Shown piece after piece: positions 1 through 10,273 of a stretch of DNA of 64,000 nt. The notes beneath the pieces were generated by a model, which saw only the letters and a list, made by a program, of their open reading frames with translations, searched no databases and had not been told where the DNA came from. Position 1 is the stretch's first letter. The number at the start of each line of letters is the position of its first letter. A program made the position numbers and the translations under genes. The stretch comes from Triticum aestivum (Eukaryota > Streptophyta > Magnoliopsida > Poales > Poaceae), in assembly GCF_018294505.1 (NCBI RefSeq), contig NC_057802.1:315674921-315738920 (forward strand), in the 5' to 3' direction.

Positions 1-1069
1 CGATCGACGTACCTCACAAGTTATGTATGTCCTTTCTCTAACAAAGGGCGATTGATCTTCCTATGTAGTTACGTCTGCTTACCACAGCCACATCGTCCCC
101 CCTCATCATTCGTGCATGCCTCCTGGCCCGTCTCTCATACGCACGTGCACAGACAACAAGCAGCCATCTCCTCTCTTATTGATATTGCGGGCGTGCCCTC
201 CGTTTGTCTAGCAAGCCTATCCCACCATTTGTTAGAAGCAACTCCACTACCACCCCCTCCAACGCTCTAGCTCTGTCTCTCGCCCAACCTTATTCCTGTC
301 CTGCACATATGCATGGATGCCGATCGATCTCCCTTAATACATGAGGCAGATCGATCTCCTTAATACATGAGGTAGGCCTCTCTCCTCCTCCACACATATA
401 CCAGCCATTGTACCTCTATAGTTAATTGGGCCTCCCTCTTCCCCCACCACACACCGATAGTCGAGCACTGCAGGTAGGTATCCATGCCATAGAGACAAAC
501 TGCACATGCCCCATCTCACATTCCAGTAGGCCAGCCACTCTATATCTTTGACGTGGGCACACACAAATTCGATGGCACTCTTTATCGATCGCGCGCGCAC
601 ACACACACACACATCATCCCTCTCTTCGATTCTATGGACACCTCAAGCCGACGATACCTCCACTCTCTTCTCGTGGATCGCCCCCTCTATATATATGTTA
701 TATCCAGGACTCTATTTCACACACATTGCATATGTTACATTTTTTGATTGACCCCCCCCCCAAAAAAACTCTCAAGAACCCACACACTATATCTCTCTAG
801 GTTTGTATCTCTCTCACACAACCCCACGTAGGTGGTGTACGTATACAAGAAGAGAATAGGTGCACCGTGCACGTACTCACGCTTCGTGCCCAGCCACACC
901 CGCGCGGGTACACGGTGGAGCTCATTTCTTTACGAAATGGCAGCCCGCGTGCTAATTTGAACGCCTGTAGCGGTTGTTTACCTAGGGAGGTCGTGTACCA
1001 CGCGTGCACGAAACAAAGTTCGACTTGACGCATTGCCGCGTTATTTTTAAATAAAGTTATAGCGCTCAA
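1..1069. other. Intergenic DNA, no gene recognised
   Basis: No open frame here looks like a real protein. The stretch is CT-rich low-complexity DNA with a short GC/AC dinucleotide run at about 590-613 and a C10-A7 run near 752-768. No transposon terminus or RNA gene was recognised. Confidence 0.5.
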
Positions 1070-1187
1070 TGGCACGTACACAGAATATAAAATCATTTTT
1101 ATGGAGAAAAAGGTAGTCCGCTCACTATATACAATGGAGCCTGCCTGCCTGGTTTGTCGCTCTTCAGAGTATCTCACACAAGGCTGT

Positions 1188-1326
1188 GGTGGCCTCTCTC
1201 TCTCTCTCACCGTTGGTCACTGATTCGGCCGCATCCCGTCCGCCGGGGGAAAGGGAGTGCGGTGGCCTCTCTCTCTCACCGTTGGTCACTGATCCGGCCG
1301 CATCCCGTCCGCCGGGGGAAAGGGGG
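1188..1326 (+). repeat. 73-bp tandem duplication in exon-1-like block
   Basis: Two adjacent copies start at 1188 and 1261. Each runs from GGTGGCC and a CT run through GTTGGTCACTGAT to CCGCCGGGGGAAAGGG, and they differ by a few CT units and one base. The duplication lies inside cassette copy A and is absent from copies B and C. Confidence 0.8.
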
Positions 1327-1752
1327 GAAGTGCATCGTTTCTCCGTTTGACGGCGCCGAGGCAGCACGTCCCGATCTGTGGTACACGCCGTTCTCTCTGA
1401 CCAAGCTCTGGCGCGGCAGGGCCTACGCCACCTGCTCGCAGATTCCGCCCGCCGCCGCTCACCTAGTTACATCCCGACAACCTCCAGGTATCCCCTCCGG
1501 CCTTGCTCCACTGCCCGTCTTCCCACGTCGCTGCATGTGGATCTTCCATAGTTCTTTGCCCAAAACGTAGCTCGTCCGGCGTACTTTCCATATTGCATTC
1601 TCGTCCTCACACCGTTTTAGACAAACACAACCGTGTTGTTATCTTCCCTTAGGACAAGGAATATGCTTCTTTTTTGTCGTCGCATGTGTCATCAACTGTT
1701 ATTGGCCAGTAATTGTTTCCTTTCTACTCGTTGCTATTGCGACCTTTTGGTG

Positions 1753-1795
1753 AACTGCACAAATCACTTTTTTCTTAAGAGTGTTTTGTGCAGTT
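1753..1795 (+). other. Inverted repeat / hairpin in cassette A
   Basis: AACTGCACAAATCACT (1753-1768) pairs with AGTGTTTTGTGCAGTT (1780-1795). This is a 16-bp stem with one mismatch and an 11-nt loop. The stem core (ACTGCACAAA) is the same word that encodes the LHK part of the repeated short exon, so the hairpin may have arisen by inverted duplication of that exon. It is short for a plant miRNA precursor. Confidence 0.7.
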
Positions 1796-2448
1796 GTACT
1801 AAAATGTCACACGGGCAACGTCTCTACATTTCAGTGCGACTGCACAAAGGGAGATTGGTTTTGCTCTATCCTCCTCATCCAACTCCGAGCCTAATCTTCT
1901 CCAACTAGTTAGTCTTAAGAGAGACTGCAAAGGTGACCGGCTTCTATTTGTGTGTTTATTGTTTCATCAGCAGTCCTCTATTATCGTAATCACACTTAAT
2001 ATCTTTGGAACAGGGACGCTCAGCTCTATTTTAGTGGAATTGCACAAAATGATCGGAATGTTGCATGCTCCAGACAGCTACTTTTTTTCCCAACATGCCT
2101 TGTTGATTTAGACAGAGCTAGGGGGACGTTGCTGGCAATGAAAGCATGGATCAATTTTAATTTAACACCTTCCCACAACTCTGTCTTCAGTTGTGATGTA
2201 ATTATTAGCTCTGATCTGCTAATAATTGACATGCATTAGCAAGGAAGTTAGTTTTTTATTGTTTCCGAAAGAGCATCGATGGCAAGACACGCGAAACAAA
2301 AGCTAAAAGCTCACACCATTGTACAATTTCATGTCGCTGGAAAATTATTTGTATAGTACGTCAATTATGTAAACAAATGATGGAAGCTTGATAGCATTGC
2401 CAGAAGCCTCTTCATCATCCGGGTCCATGTGCCATGCACAAAATTATA

Positions 2449-2755
2449 CTCCTTCGTTCCTAAATATTTGTCTTTTTACAAATTTCAAACGGGCATATTT
2501 TAGAGTGTAGATTCACTCATTTTGCTTCGTATGTGTACTCCCTCCGTTCCTAAATATTCTATTCATCTTTCTAGAGATTTCAACAAGTGACTACATACGG
2601 AGCAAAATGAGTAAATCTACACTCTAAAATATGTCTATATACATCTGTATGTGCCAGTCCATTTGAAATCTCTAAAAAGACAAATATTTGAGTAGTCACT
2701 CGTTGAAATCTCTAGAAAGACAAATACTCCAGAGTATATTTAAGAACCGAGGGGG
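2449..2755. mobile_element. Stowaway-type MITEs, one nested in another
   Basis: A first terminus (CTCCTTCGTTCCTAAATA) starts after a TA at 2447. At about 2538 a second full terminus (CTCCCTCCGTTCC) starts inside it. The unit ends in a complementary GAACCGAGGGGG at 2755 followed by TA. Internal blocks (ACTCTAAAATATGTCTATA, GAAATCTCTA) are those of Triticeae Stowaway (Tc1/Mariner-type) MITEs. The outer copy seems to be a half element interrupted by the inner one. Confidence 0.75.
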
Positions 2756-3568
2756 TAGTGCACAACCGCATGGGAGACTCAGCCCGGTCGTTGCGCCGCA
2801 TTAATAGTGAGTAATGAGCAGTCAAATCATAAGCCCCACCTTTCCCACTGTAAGTTGCTCTGAAGAAGCAACCATCAATACGCTCTTCTTTGAATCCGCT
2901 CATACTACTCCATTTGTCACTGTTTATACAGCGCGCTTCAGAAAAAAGAAAAAGAAAATCTATGGGACCAAGGCGACTAGCGATCGGCCTGAAAAATAGC
3001 ATTGGTAGTTATAGCACGGCGTCTATTACTAGAGGGAATAATGCGTACACACATGCATGTAGTGTTTCCACCCCGGGTACACACATGCATGCACTTACTC
3101 CACTCCGTAGTAGTACAGTACATGGAGAGAAAATTGTGGACTTGATTGCGGTTACCACGCCCTAATTAATTGAGCATTAAACCAAACGCGTCTAAAGTCT
3201 CTCTGGTGGTGGAAATGCATTGAGAGAAATGCATCATAATGAAGCGCGCCCTGTAAACTGTGACGGAGGGAGGAGTAGTATGAAGGTGCAAAACCAAGTA
3301 CGCGTATGGCCAGTCGGTCAACGCACCTCCTCTTGGCATATCACTGACATGTGGGACAGGAGTGTGAGCAAACCGATCTCAATTGACGGCAAAGAGCCAA
3401 CCCGCCGTTCCTTGAGAGAGACGAGGAGCAAGAACACACAGACGGGCTCACACGGAGGCCAAGATATATTCGAGCATGGTTGGTTGATCAATATCATTCA
3501 TTACATGTTGGGCTGCCGTTTTCCGCCCTTCTCCGGAATAAACGTGTACTTTATCAGAGATAAAAAAA

Positions 3569-3879
3569 TAAGAGTACAGACGCTCCACCATGCGGTTCTA
3601 GTAGTAGTACTACTCGTACTACTGCGCTTGGCTCTTCGCCTCTTCGTGAAGTCGAACAATGATGGTACTCCGCATGTTGGGTACTACAGTGTATGCCTCT
3701 GACAATCTGACACCGAATGGGACTGATGCATGTCCACCGAGGGTAGGTTGCATTAGTCAAAAGGCGTAAGCGAGCTTCACCTTGTCCTGTAAGCTTCTCC
3801 TCGTTCTGCGAGTTGACGGGACCCACGAAAAAGTAGTGCTAGTCCATACTCCCTCCTTTCCGGTTAATATGGCTTAATC
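3569..3879 (+). repeat. Dispersed duplication, copy 1
   Basis: Paired with 4268-4627. Shared blocks in the same order include TAAGAGTxCAGACGCTCC, a TAGTAGTACTA-rich stretch, GAAGTCGAACAAT, CTGACACCGAATT-like sequence, GAGTTGACGGGAC and CCGGTTAATATGGCTTAAT. No coding capacity or element terminus was recognised. Confidence 0.65.
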
Positions 3880-4267
3880 TTTTTTGCGGGTAAATGAGAG
3901 AGCTTTATTCATATATAAGCATTCTTAGGACGATCAGCCAAGACACTGGTCACTAGGAAGCGAGGTCCCCGCAAAAAAAGAAGTAGGAAGCGAGGTGTTT
4001 CATCAAGCCAGCTCTCGGCCACATTCAAAGTGCAGCAAGCACGGTTCGCACGAAGATGCGCCGCAAGGTTTGCTGACCTGTTTACATGCTGAATAACAAA
4101 AAAGAGGAAATATTACCGAGCACTACTATTTGTAGCAGGATATGAGCCAGAATTAAGCGAAAATTGTGGCGAGTGTTCCATGCAATCAACTTCCATTATC
4201 ACATGCGAGAACCCTCGAAGAGAACCAAATGTGTTGAAGATTGCTTTATCACATTTTAAAATTATAA

Positions 4268-4627
4268 TAAGAGTGCAGACGCTCCTCCATCTGGTTCCTA
4301 GTACTAGTATAGTACGTACCTTTATAGACTATAGTAGTAGTACTAGTAAACTTTGCGCTTGGTTGTTCGCCTATTCGGGAAGTCGAACAATAATAGCACT
4401 AGTAGTATAGTGTATGCTTCTGGCAATCTAACACCGAATTAACTGTTGCACATCCACCGCCTGAGCGAGGGAGAGCTTTCATTAGTCAAAAGTTTCTCCT
4501 TGTCCTGCGAGCCACCGCGCGCAAGCTTCTCCCGTCCTGCAACCTTCTCCTCGTTCGGCAAGTTGACGGGACACAGCAAAGTAATGCTAGTCCATACTGC
4601 CTCCTCTCCGGTTAATATGGCTTAATT
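4268..4627 (+). repeat. Dispersed duplication, copy 2
   Basis: Second copy of the 3569-3879 segment, about 700 bp downstream and with a few indels. It lies just upstream of cassette copy B. The flank GGAGCAGTCAAATCA/GAAGAAGCAACCATCA at about 4924-4970 also matches about 2816-2878, so the duplicated tract is longer than this core. Confidence 0.65.
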
Positions 4628-4984
4628 TCAAACGAGATAAACACACTGTCTGTCACTGTATATTTGTAAAAATATGGTCAGTGGACTTCATAATACGCTC
4701 ATTGCGCTCAATATATATATTTTCCGGTGTTTATACGGTCACTAGCTCACCCTGACTAAGTATGTGTGTGCATGCACGTGTAGGTTGAGCACTTGAGCGT
4801 GACCGTGTGTGTTCCGTCGTGTGCTCGGACATGCATGGATTAGGGTGTCACGCGCGTTTTTGCGTCCATGTGTACGTGTGACTGTTGCATACACGTAGGG
4901 GGAGTACATGTAGGGGCCACTAAGGAGCAGTCAAATCACATAGTAAGTTAGTCGGAAGAAGCAACCATCATTTCACTCTTGAAT

Positions 4985-5695
4985 GACACGTACGCAATAT
5001 AAAATGGTTGATATGGAGAGAAAAAGAAAACCACTATATATACACTAGCAGGAGCCTAAGCTACAAGCCTGCTTGCTTAGGTTGCTCTCTTCACAAGCAT
5101 AGAATGACGGGCCTGATCCCACAGCTGGGGGAAGGGAATAATGTTCTGCGTAGACGCGGTCGACATCGGCGAGGGAGAAAACCCACAGTCGGTGCGTCCG
5201 AATCGGGGGTCACCGCGGTATGGGCCGATGCCGCGTCCCAACCGCCCTTCTAGCTACAGCCCGACGTCCCAGGTAGTCCATCTTCCTTTTGGAGCCGGCT
5301 TTCTCCACTGCCGTAGCTCCATCTCCATGTCGATCTTTCTCTACTTCTATCGGCTTCTACTTGTGATGAGTTTATGTCTCATGAACTAGTGCCAGTACTA
5401 TTGTTCTAATCACACTTCTTCAATATCTTTGCCATCAGGGATGCTCAGGTCGATTTTAGTGGAACTGCACAAAAGCATCGTATGATCCAAGGGTGCCAGC
5501 CATCTTTCCTTCGACAGGTTCTACCTGGCTAGGAAATTAAATCATGTTTAGGGTTTAGGGTTTAAGTCGTAGTGACCCCATCAGTAGTTTTTCTTTCGTA
5601 CACGCTCTCACAACTTTTTTCTTTAGTTGTGAAGTAAATATTGGCTATGATCTGTTAATCATTGAGATGCATCAGCATGCGTGTTAGTTTTCCTT
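4985..5695 (+). other. Gene-like cassette, copy B (function unknown)
   Basis: Parallel to copy A: ACACGTACGCAATATAAAAT start, CACTATATATACACTA TATA-like block (about 5030), GC-rich exon-1-like block with donor-like CCCAG|GTAG near 5270, then an exon-like stretch coding SILVELHKS (about 5453) and a 3' block with the conserved small hairpin (CACAACT 5609-5615, AGTTGTG 5625-5631). The peptide frame closes soon after the ILVELHK motif, so coding is doubtful. A short TTTAGGG run lies at about 5546-5562. Confidence 0.45.
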
Positions 5696-5699
5696 TGTA

Positions 5700-6510
5700 T
5701 CTGGTGGAATGTTGTAACGGGGCAACCTTGGAATAGGAATGAAAATGGAGTGGAAAGTTTCCGTTTTTCCGGAGAAAAAATGGAAACGGAGAGAAACCAA
5801 CGTTTTGTTTCGTTGGATCGCGCCATCGAGCAAAACCAATGTTTAAATCACGTCTATCGTGTTCGTGTCTCACCCTCCTCCATGGCTCGACCCCACACGG
5901 TCGCTCGGCATGCCACTCACCGCAAACCGAGTATACGATAACTTGCCCGCCTGCTTGTCGATGGATCGCGCCATGGAGTACTAGCACTACTGGAAGAGAT
6001 TGACGAGTTGGGGGAGGACAGCTAGCTGTAGCACGGACTCCCAACAACTTTTTACATGCATGTTGTAGCCGGCTATTGCGACCTTTGAACGCGGAGCAGC
6101 CGCGTGCACCCGGAAGCGGCGCGGGCGACGCTCTCTCGGCCGGCGCGCCGCTTCAATGCCGGCGCCAGTGAGAGGTCGCGTCCGCTCTGGCCGGGCATGA
6201 ATGCGGCACTGACCGTTTCGGGCGGGAAGCACGCGCGGGTGATGAAGAGGGTTCGGGTTGGTCAGGACCAGCCGTGGCAGCGGTCCGGACGTGCGCAAAC
6301 AAGAGATGTTGTACGTTAATATTGTTGCGTATATAATTAACAACGTAAATAATGTGCCAGTTGGACAAATATGCTTGGAGATGGAAATGGAATTTTACGT
6401 AAACACGGATATGCATGTCTATGTCTATGTGTGTGCGCGCGACGACTCTCACGACCTGGAAGCGGGGGCGTGTTTTTGATCGAGTTTTCTTTCTTGGTAC
6501 ATTAGAAAAT
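5700..6510. other. No gene recognised; GC-rich repeat-like DNA
   Basis: Open frames exist on both strands between about 5650 and 6480 but overlap each other and show no domain. The block at about 6100-6300 is strongly GC-rich and looks like a high-copy grass repeat; its class was not settled. A CACTACTGGAAG word at about 5987 resembles a transposon end but no partner was found. Confidence 0.35.
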
Positions 6511-6689
6511 CAGTTTGTCTAATTCACATCTAGATGTTATTTAAGGATATCACATCTAAGCTCCCACAAGTATATAATGTAGCAACAAGAAACAAAAAAA
6601 ACTAGGAAAAAAAAGACCACAAACAGAGTGGACATCAACTTAGATGTGACATAACTATGTCACATCTAGATGTGTCCTAGACAGACCCT
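6511..6689. mobile_element. MITE with long imperfect terminal inverted repeats
   Basis: The left end CAGTTTGTCTAATTCACATC matches the complement of the right end, AGGGTCTGTCTAGGACACATC, and the similarity continues inward through CTAGATG and TCACATCTAAG for about 50 bp. The 179-bp palindromic unit has an AT-rich centre and no coding capacity. The target duplication is not obvious, so the superfamily is unassigned. Confidence 0.65.
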
Positions 6690-6699
6690 TAAAAAATTG

Positions 6700-8990
6700 T
6701 CCGCCAGTTTTCGTTTCTTTTTTCCAGGAACGCGCGTATTCTATTTAAAACCACTTCTATGGAGAGATTTTTTTACTCCATTATAGCCTCTTGTTTGATA
6801 GAGTTTCTTGCGTCTCGCTCTCTCACCCTCTCCATATATGTTACACGCTAGAGGCTCAGCGTTCATTTGCTAGGGTTTGCTATATTCACAGTCTCTCACC
6901 CTCTCTTCACCAGATCTAAACAAGACTGCGTTGGCCTCTTGTCTCTCTCTCCCCCCTCACAGCTGGTGAAGGAGGCGTCTGTATCCCATCGCACCGGGAA
7001 GGGGAGGAGATGCAGCGTTCACTCTATCGCCTTCGGCGAGGGAGGCAATCCACTGCCGGCTGCGCTGTTCCCTTTCACCCAGCGCCTGTGCGGGAGGGCC
7101 ACCGACCCCTTCTTCCTCGCTGCCGTACGTAGTGTGGGCAGATCCGGCCTCCCGCCGCACGCCTTGCCACATCCCGATGACCCTAAGGTATAAGTTTCTT
7201 TGAAACCGTCGTTGCTCTAGCTGCATGTGGATCTTTTTCGATCTGTAGTCGAATCTAGGTCTTGGTTCAAAGAGGAAAGAAGGGTGCGGTAGGCTGGAGC
7301 AAGAATCTAGGACGTGGTTCAATGAGGAAAGGAGGGGCGGAAAGTAGTATAGACTGGCTATCCAGCCGCTTTGTAGGTCGAAAAGGGAAAAAGGGGGTAA
7401 CCCAGTACACACATCTGTAAGGAACCGATCTCTTTGTTGAAAAGGGAAAGAAACTGGGGGGTCGGGTAGTTTGTGCAGGACTAGATTTGCTGCCCTCACA
7501 TAGGAAGAAGGTTCAAAGAGAACAAATATGGGACCAGCGCATATATGCTGCTTGGCTACATACTCTGCATCACCCATTTATACGTGTGGACGCACATGGT
7601 GCTGGCATGTCCCATACAGCTATTTTGCTGTTGTTAATCTAAGAATGCCGCCGGAAAATTGAAGCAATGCCACTGTTAAAAGTAAATTACATTTTTTAAC
7701 GAATGTTGTTTCAAGTGAATGTCTCCGTTAATATGAATCAATGCAACCGTTTTAGAAATGCTACTGTCCTACTTTGTTTTCCATCCAAGATAAGTTAGAT
7801 GCTTCTTTCTGTCACCGTTTGTTTCATCCTCCTTTATCGGCAAGTAATTGTTTCCTTTTTTGACTCTGTTAAAACAGGGCTATCGATTCAACTTGTTGCT
7901 ATTGCAACATTTTGCTTTGCTACTCGAAACACTTATGTTTTAAGAGTGTTTTGTGCAGTTCAACTTGAATGTCACACCGGTGACTTTGCTTAATTTTGGT
8001 GGAACTGCACAAAAGGAGATTGGATTTCCTATTCGTGTTGGCAGATTCGTATTTTATCTTTGTCCGTCTCATGAAAGGTCAGTACAGGCCTTCATCCACA
8101 TGATTGTGCAGTGTGCTTTGAGATGTTGTGCTACTTGTATTGGTACTGTTTTAAATAAATGTTGAATTGAAGCTATTGTATTGCTGTCTTTTCCCATTAA
8201 GTAGTGAACAAAAATGGGACCAACCCAGACATGATGCTTGCTGCTTTGTTACAACAAACTCTGCATCACCCCCTTTATAAGTAGATGGAAGCACATACTG
8301 TTGTTGCGCCCACTCTCCCCTGGAACTGTTTATGCTTTTCGTTAATCTAATGCCGCTAGTAAAATTAAGCAATGCCACTCTCAGAATTAATTAACTACTG
8401 AATCTTAGTTCAAAACTGCAACACTTGTTAGGAATGGTACTATCCTGCTTTGTAGTTCTTTCTACATGTTTAACCAAGGTATTGTTAAGGTAATGTCTCT
8501 GTTAAAATGAATCAGTTGCATTGTTTTAGGAATGGTACTTTTCTGCTTTGTCGTTCTTTATACATGTTGAAACAAAGCATTGTTAAGATAATGTCTCAGT
8601 CAATATGAATGAATCACACTAATGGAGAATTGCTACTCTCCTGCTTTGTTTCCCATTAAGATAAAGTAGATCAATAGATGCTTTTCTTCTGGGAGTACAA
8701 GTCATCAACCGTTATTTCTTAGTAATTGTTTCCCTTATACCTATTTTTGCTTACAGGGATATCAAAATTAAAGCTCGGTTTTATTCCGACTTCGATTTTA
8801 GTTGAACTGCACAAAAGGAGCCAATGTGTCCAAGGCAAACTGCTGCATTACTGGGTCCAGTTGGTCGTTCCACTTTGCAGAAAGAAGCAGTCACTGTTTA
8901 CGCTACATTACAGAAGGAATGACCGAGAAGCTTTACAGAGTATTATTAGACACCGGTGACATGACTAGTCTGCAGAGACCATTGGCAATT
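6700..8990 (+). other. Gene-like cassette, copy C, internally duplicated
   Basis: It starts like copies A and B: TATA-like CCATATATG near 6832, a CT-rich leader, then a GC-rich exon-1-like block with donor-like AAG|GTATAAG near 7190. The downstream part is present twice in tandem: GAACAAATATGGGACC at 7520 recurs at 8206, followed in both by CTCTGCATCACCC and GCAATGCCACT blocks. The ILVELHK-type exon appears at about 7993 and again at about 8793 (TSILVELHKR). In the second copy an open frame runs on to 8959 (77 residues from a non-ATG start). That peptide matches no family I recognise. Introns also carry two or three copies of a roughly 100-bp unit (8440-8640). Confidence 0.45.
7949..8014 (+). 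other. Inverted repeat flanking the short exon in cassette C
   Basis: TTTTGTGCAGTTC (7949-7961) is the exact reverse complement of GAACTGCACAAAA (8002-8014), with 40 nt between. It is the counterpart of the copy A hairpin, with the right arm now being the ILVELHK-coding exon itself. A second small stem AAACACT/AGTGTTT lies at 7927-7933 and 7945-7951. Confidence 0.7.
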
Positions 8991-9612
8991 TAACAACACG
9001 TGGAGTGCCCTGGGCAAAAAGTGCCCAAACAAGTACAAGAAGCTACGACAGGACTCCACGATCATAGGCATTACATATTTTGAATGGGAAAAGCTTGTCA
9101 AAGTTTAATCATTGATGTTAGCAACAAGACGTTAGTTTAATATATTGGAATTGGAAAACCTTGTCAAAATTTGCTCATTGATGTTAGCCAGAAGACATGC
9201 ATTTTATATTTTTGAGTGGGACGCCCTTGCTGTGAGCAGCGTCGAGTGTTTTTTCCTATTCCTGTGTTCAGTTTAGAAGTAAATAGTTAGTCTGCTGAGA
9301 TATTCCTGTGTTAAGAGTTTGTTCTGAATATTGTCTATGTAATGCCAGGCCTTGTGTTTGATTGCAAAGTTGAGCTTGGAATGTTGTGGCATGCGGCATC
9401 ACGAGCTGTTCACCGTGCCTCCTGAGAATAATGCTTCATATTGTTTTGCATTTCGATCTAATGCCAGTGATTTGCTTGTTAAGAAGATCATCCTCTTCTG
9501 TTGTTTCCGTGCTTAAGAAGTTCATCGTCTGATGTTTCATTCATAGCCTATACAACAAGTCGGGTAGGTTAGACGTGAAACCATATGATCTTCTAACCAA
9601 CTCATGATATTA

Positions 9613-10054
9613 GGTCGTGATTGGATCGTCGTTTTCCAACCAAAACCGCTTGTAAAACTGACGCTTGTAAATTAAAGCAGATGGTCTCGGGCGAAGGCGC
9701 TTGGTTGGTCGATTTCGACTAGTAAAATATCGGAAGTACTTCACACACGATAAAAACACTGAACGACACTCGGATGATTGCTAATCCAGCCGTTAGCTGC
9801 TGTTTCAGCCTTGCTCATGGATGGCATGATACGCACGTCGTGCATGTATCGTCTGGTAATGTCGTCCATATAGCAGTGCTCGTAAAATATACACTGGTCT
9901 CTCAAATTACACGCGTAACCCGCCGGTTTTACTTACAGACCTCAGGCCCTCGGTTTCATTACGCCTGTATTTTACGCGTTGTTTCCGATGACGAGTAAAT
10001 TACACTTGTATGTTAATACAGGTTTGAAATAAACCAGAGCTCCCAAGCGCGGCC
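9613..10054. mobile_element. PIF/Harbinger-type MITE (Tourist-like)
   Basis: The unit is flanked by TTA on both sides (9610-9612 and 10055-10057), the standard target duplication of PIF/Harbinger elements. Ends are GGTCGTGATTGG (left) and GGCCGCGCTTGG (complement of right), which agree at 9 of 12 positions. There is no credible ORF in the 442 bp. The ends are imperfect, so the call is moderate. Confidence 0.5.
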
Positions 10055-10096
10055 TTACCGTTTCATGCCGTCTCAGTTTCTCGAAGGTGCTCATAG

Positions 10097-10273
10097 GTGT
10101 CCGATGATCCTGGCTTCCTGAATGAGCAGCGGGCGCTGTATCAGACCATCCGTAGGGCCCGCGAGGCCTTCTCCGTTGTCCTTCGAGTTGTTGCGCTCGC
10201 CGTGGCGCCGAGCATTGTTAACATCGTCAACGAACATGAGGATTCAGGAGATGACTTTATTTTGACTGGATGA
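10097..10273 (+). pseudogene. Orphan terminal exon (unknown protein)
   Basis: An acceptor-like CATAG|G precedes 59 codons that stay open from 10097 to a TGA at 10271-10273. The peptide includes DDPGFLNEQRALYQTIRRAR and later SIVNIVNEHEDSGDD, with codon use like that of a real exon. There is no start codon and no matching upstream exon, so it is either a captured gene fragment at the edge of the CACTA DNA or the last exon of a lost gene. The family is not recognised. Confidence 0.35.

Larger units (their letters stand above)
1070..2260 (+). other. Gene-like cassette, copy A (function unknown)
   Basis: Copy A of a family also seen at about 4985-5695 and 6700-8990. What is seen: a TATA-like ACTATATACA near 1123; a GC-rich exon-1-like block ending in a donor-like CCAG|GTAT near 1487; an intron-like T-rich block with a hairpin (1753-1795); two short stretches coding ISVRLHK (about 1830) and ILVELHK (about 2033); and a 3' block with a small hairpin (CACAACT at 2174-2180, AGTTGTG at 2189-2195) that recurs in copy B. 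No long ORF runs through the unit, so it may be a non-coding transcript, a decayed gene or an undescribed repeat. The product is not recognised. The paralogy is by-eye similarity. Confidence 0.45.

Noticed and set aside
1753..1795. Annotating the hairpin as a miRNA gene
   Set aside because: A 16-bp stem is too short and there is no small-RNA evidence; kept as an inverted repeat only.
5546..5562. Telomere-like TTTAGGG run
   Set aside because: Only two to three units; far too short for an interstitial telomere array.
5987..6000. CACTACTGGAAG as left end of a CACTA element
   Set aside because: The following bases do not match either CACTA right end found in the window, and no subterminal repeats follow.
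6957..7577. 206-codon minus-strand frame
   Set aside because: It is antisense to the cassette C exon-1-like block, has no domain and is not conserved in cassettes A or B.
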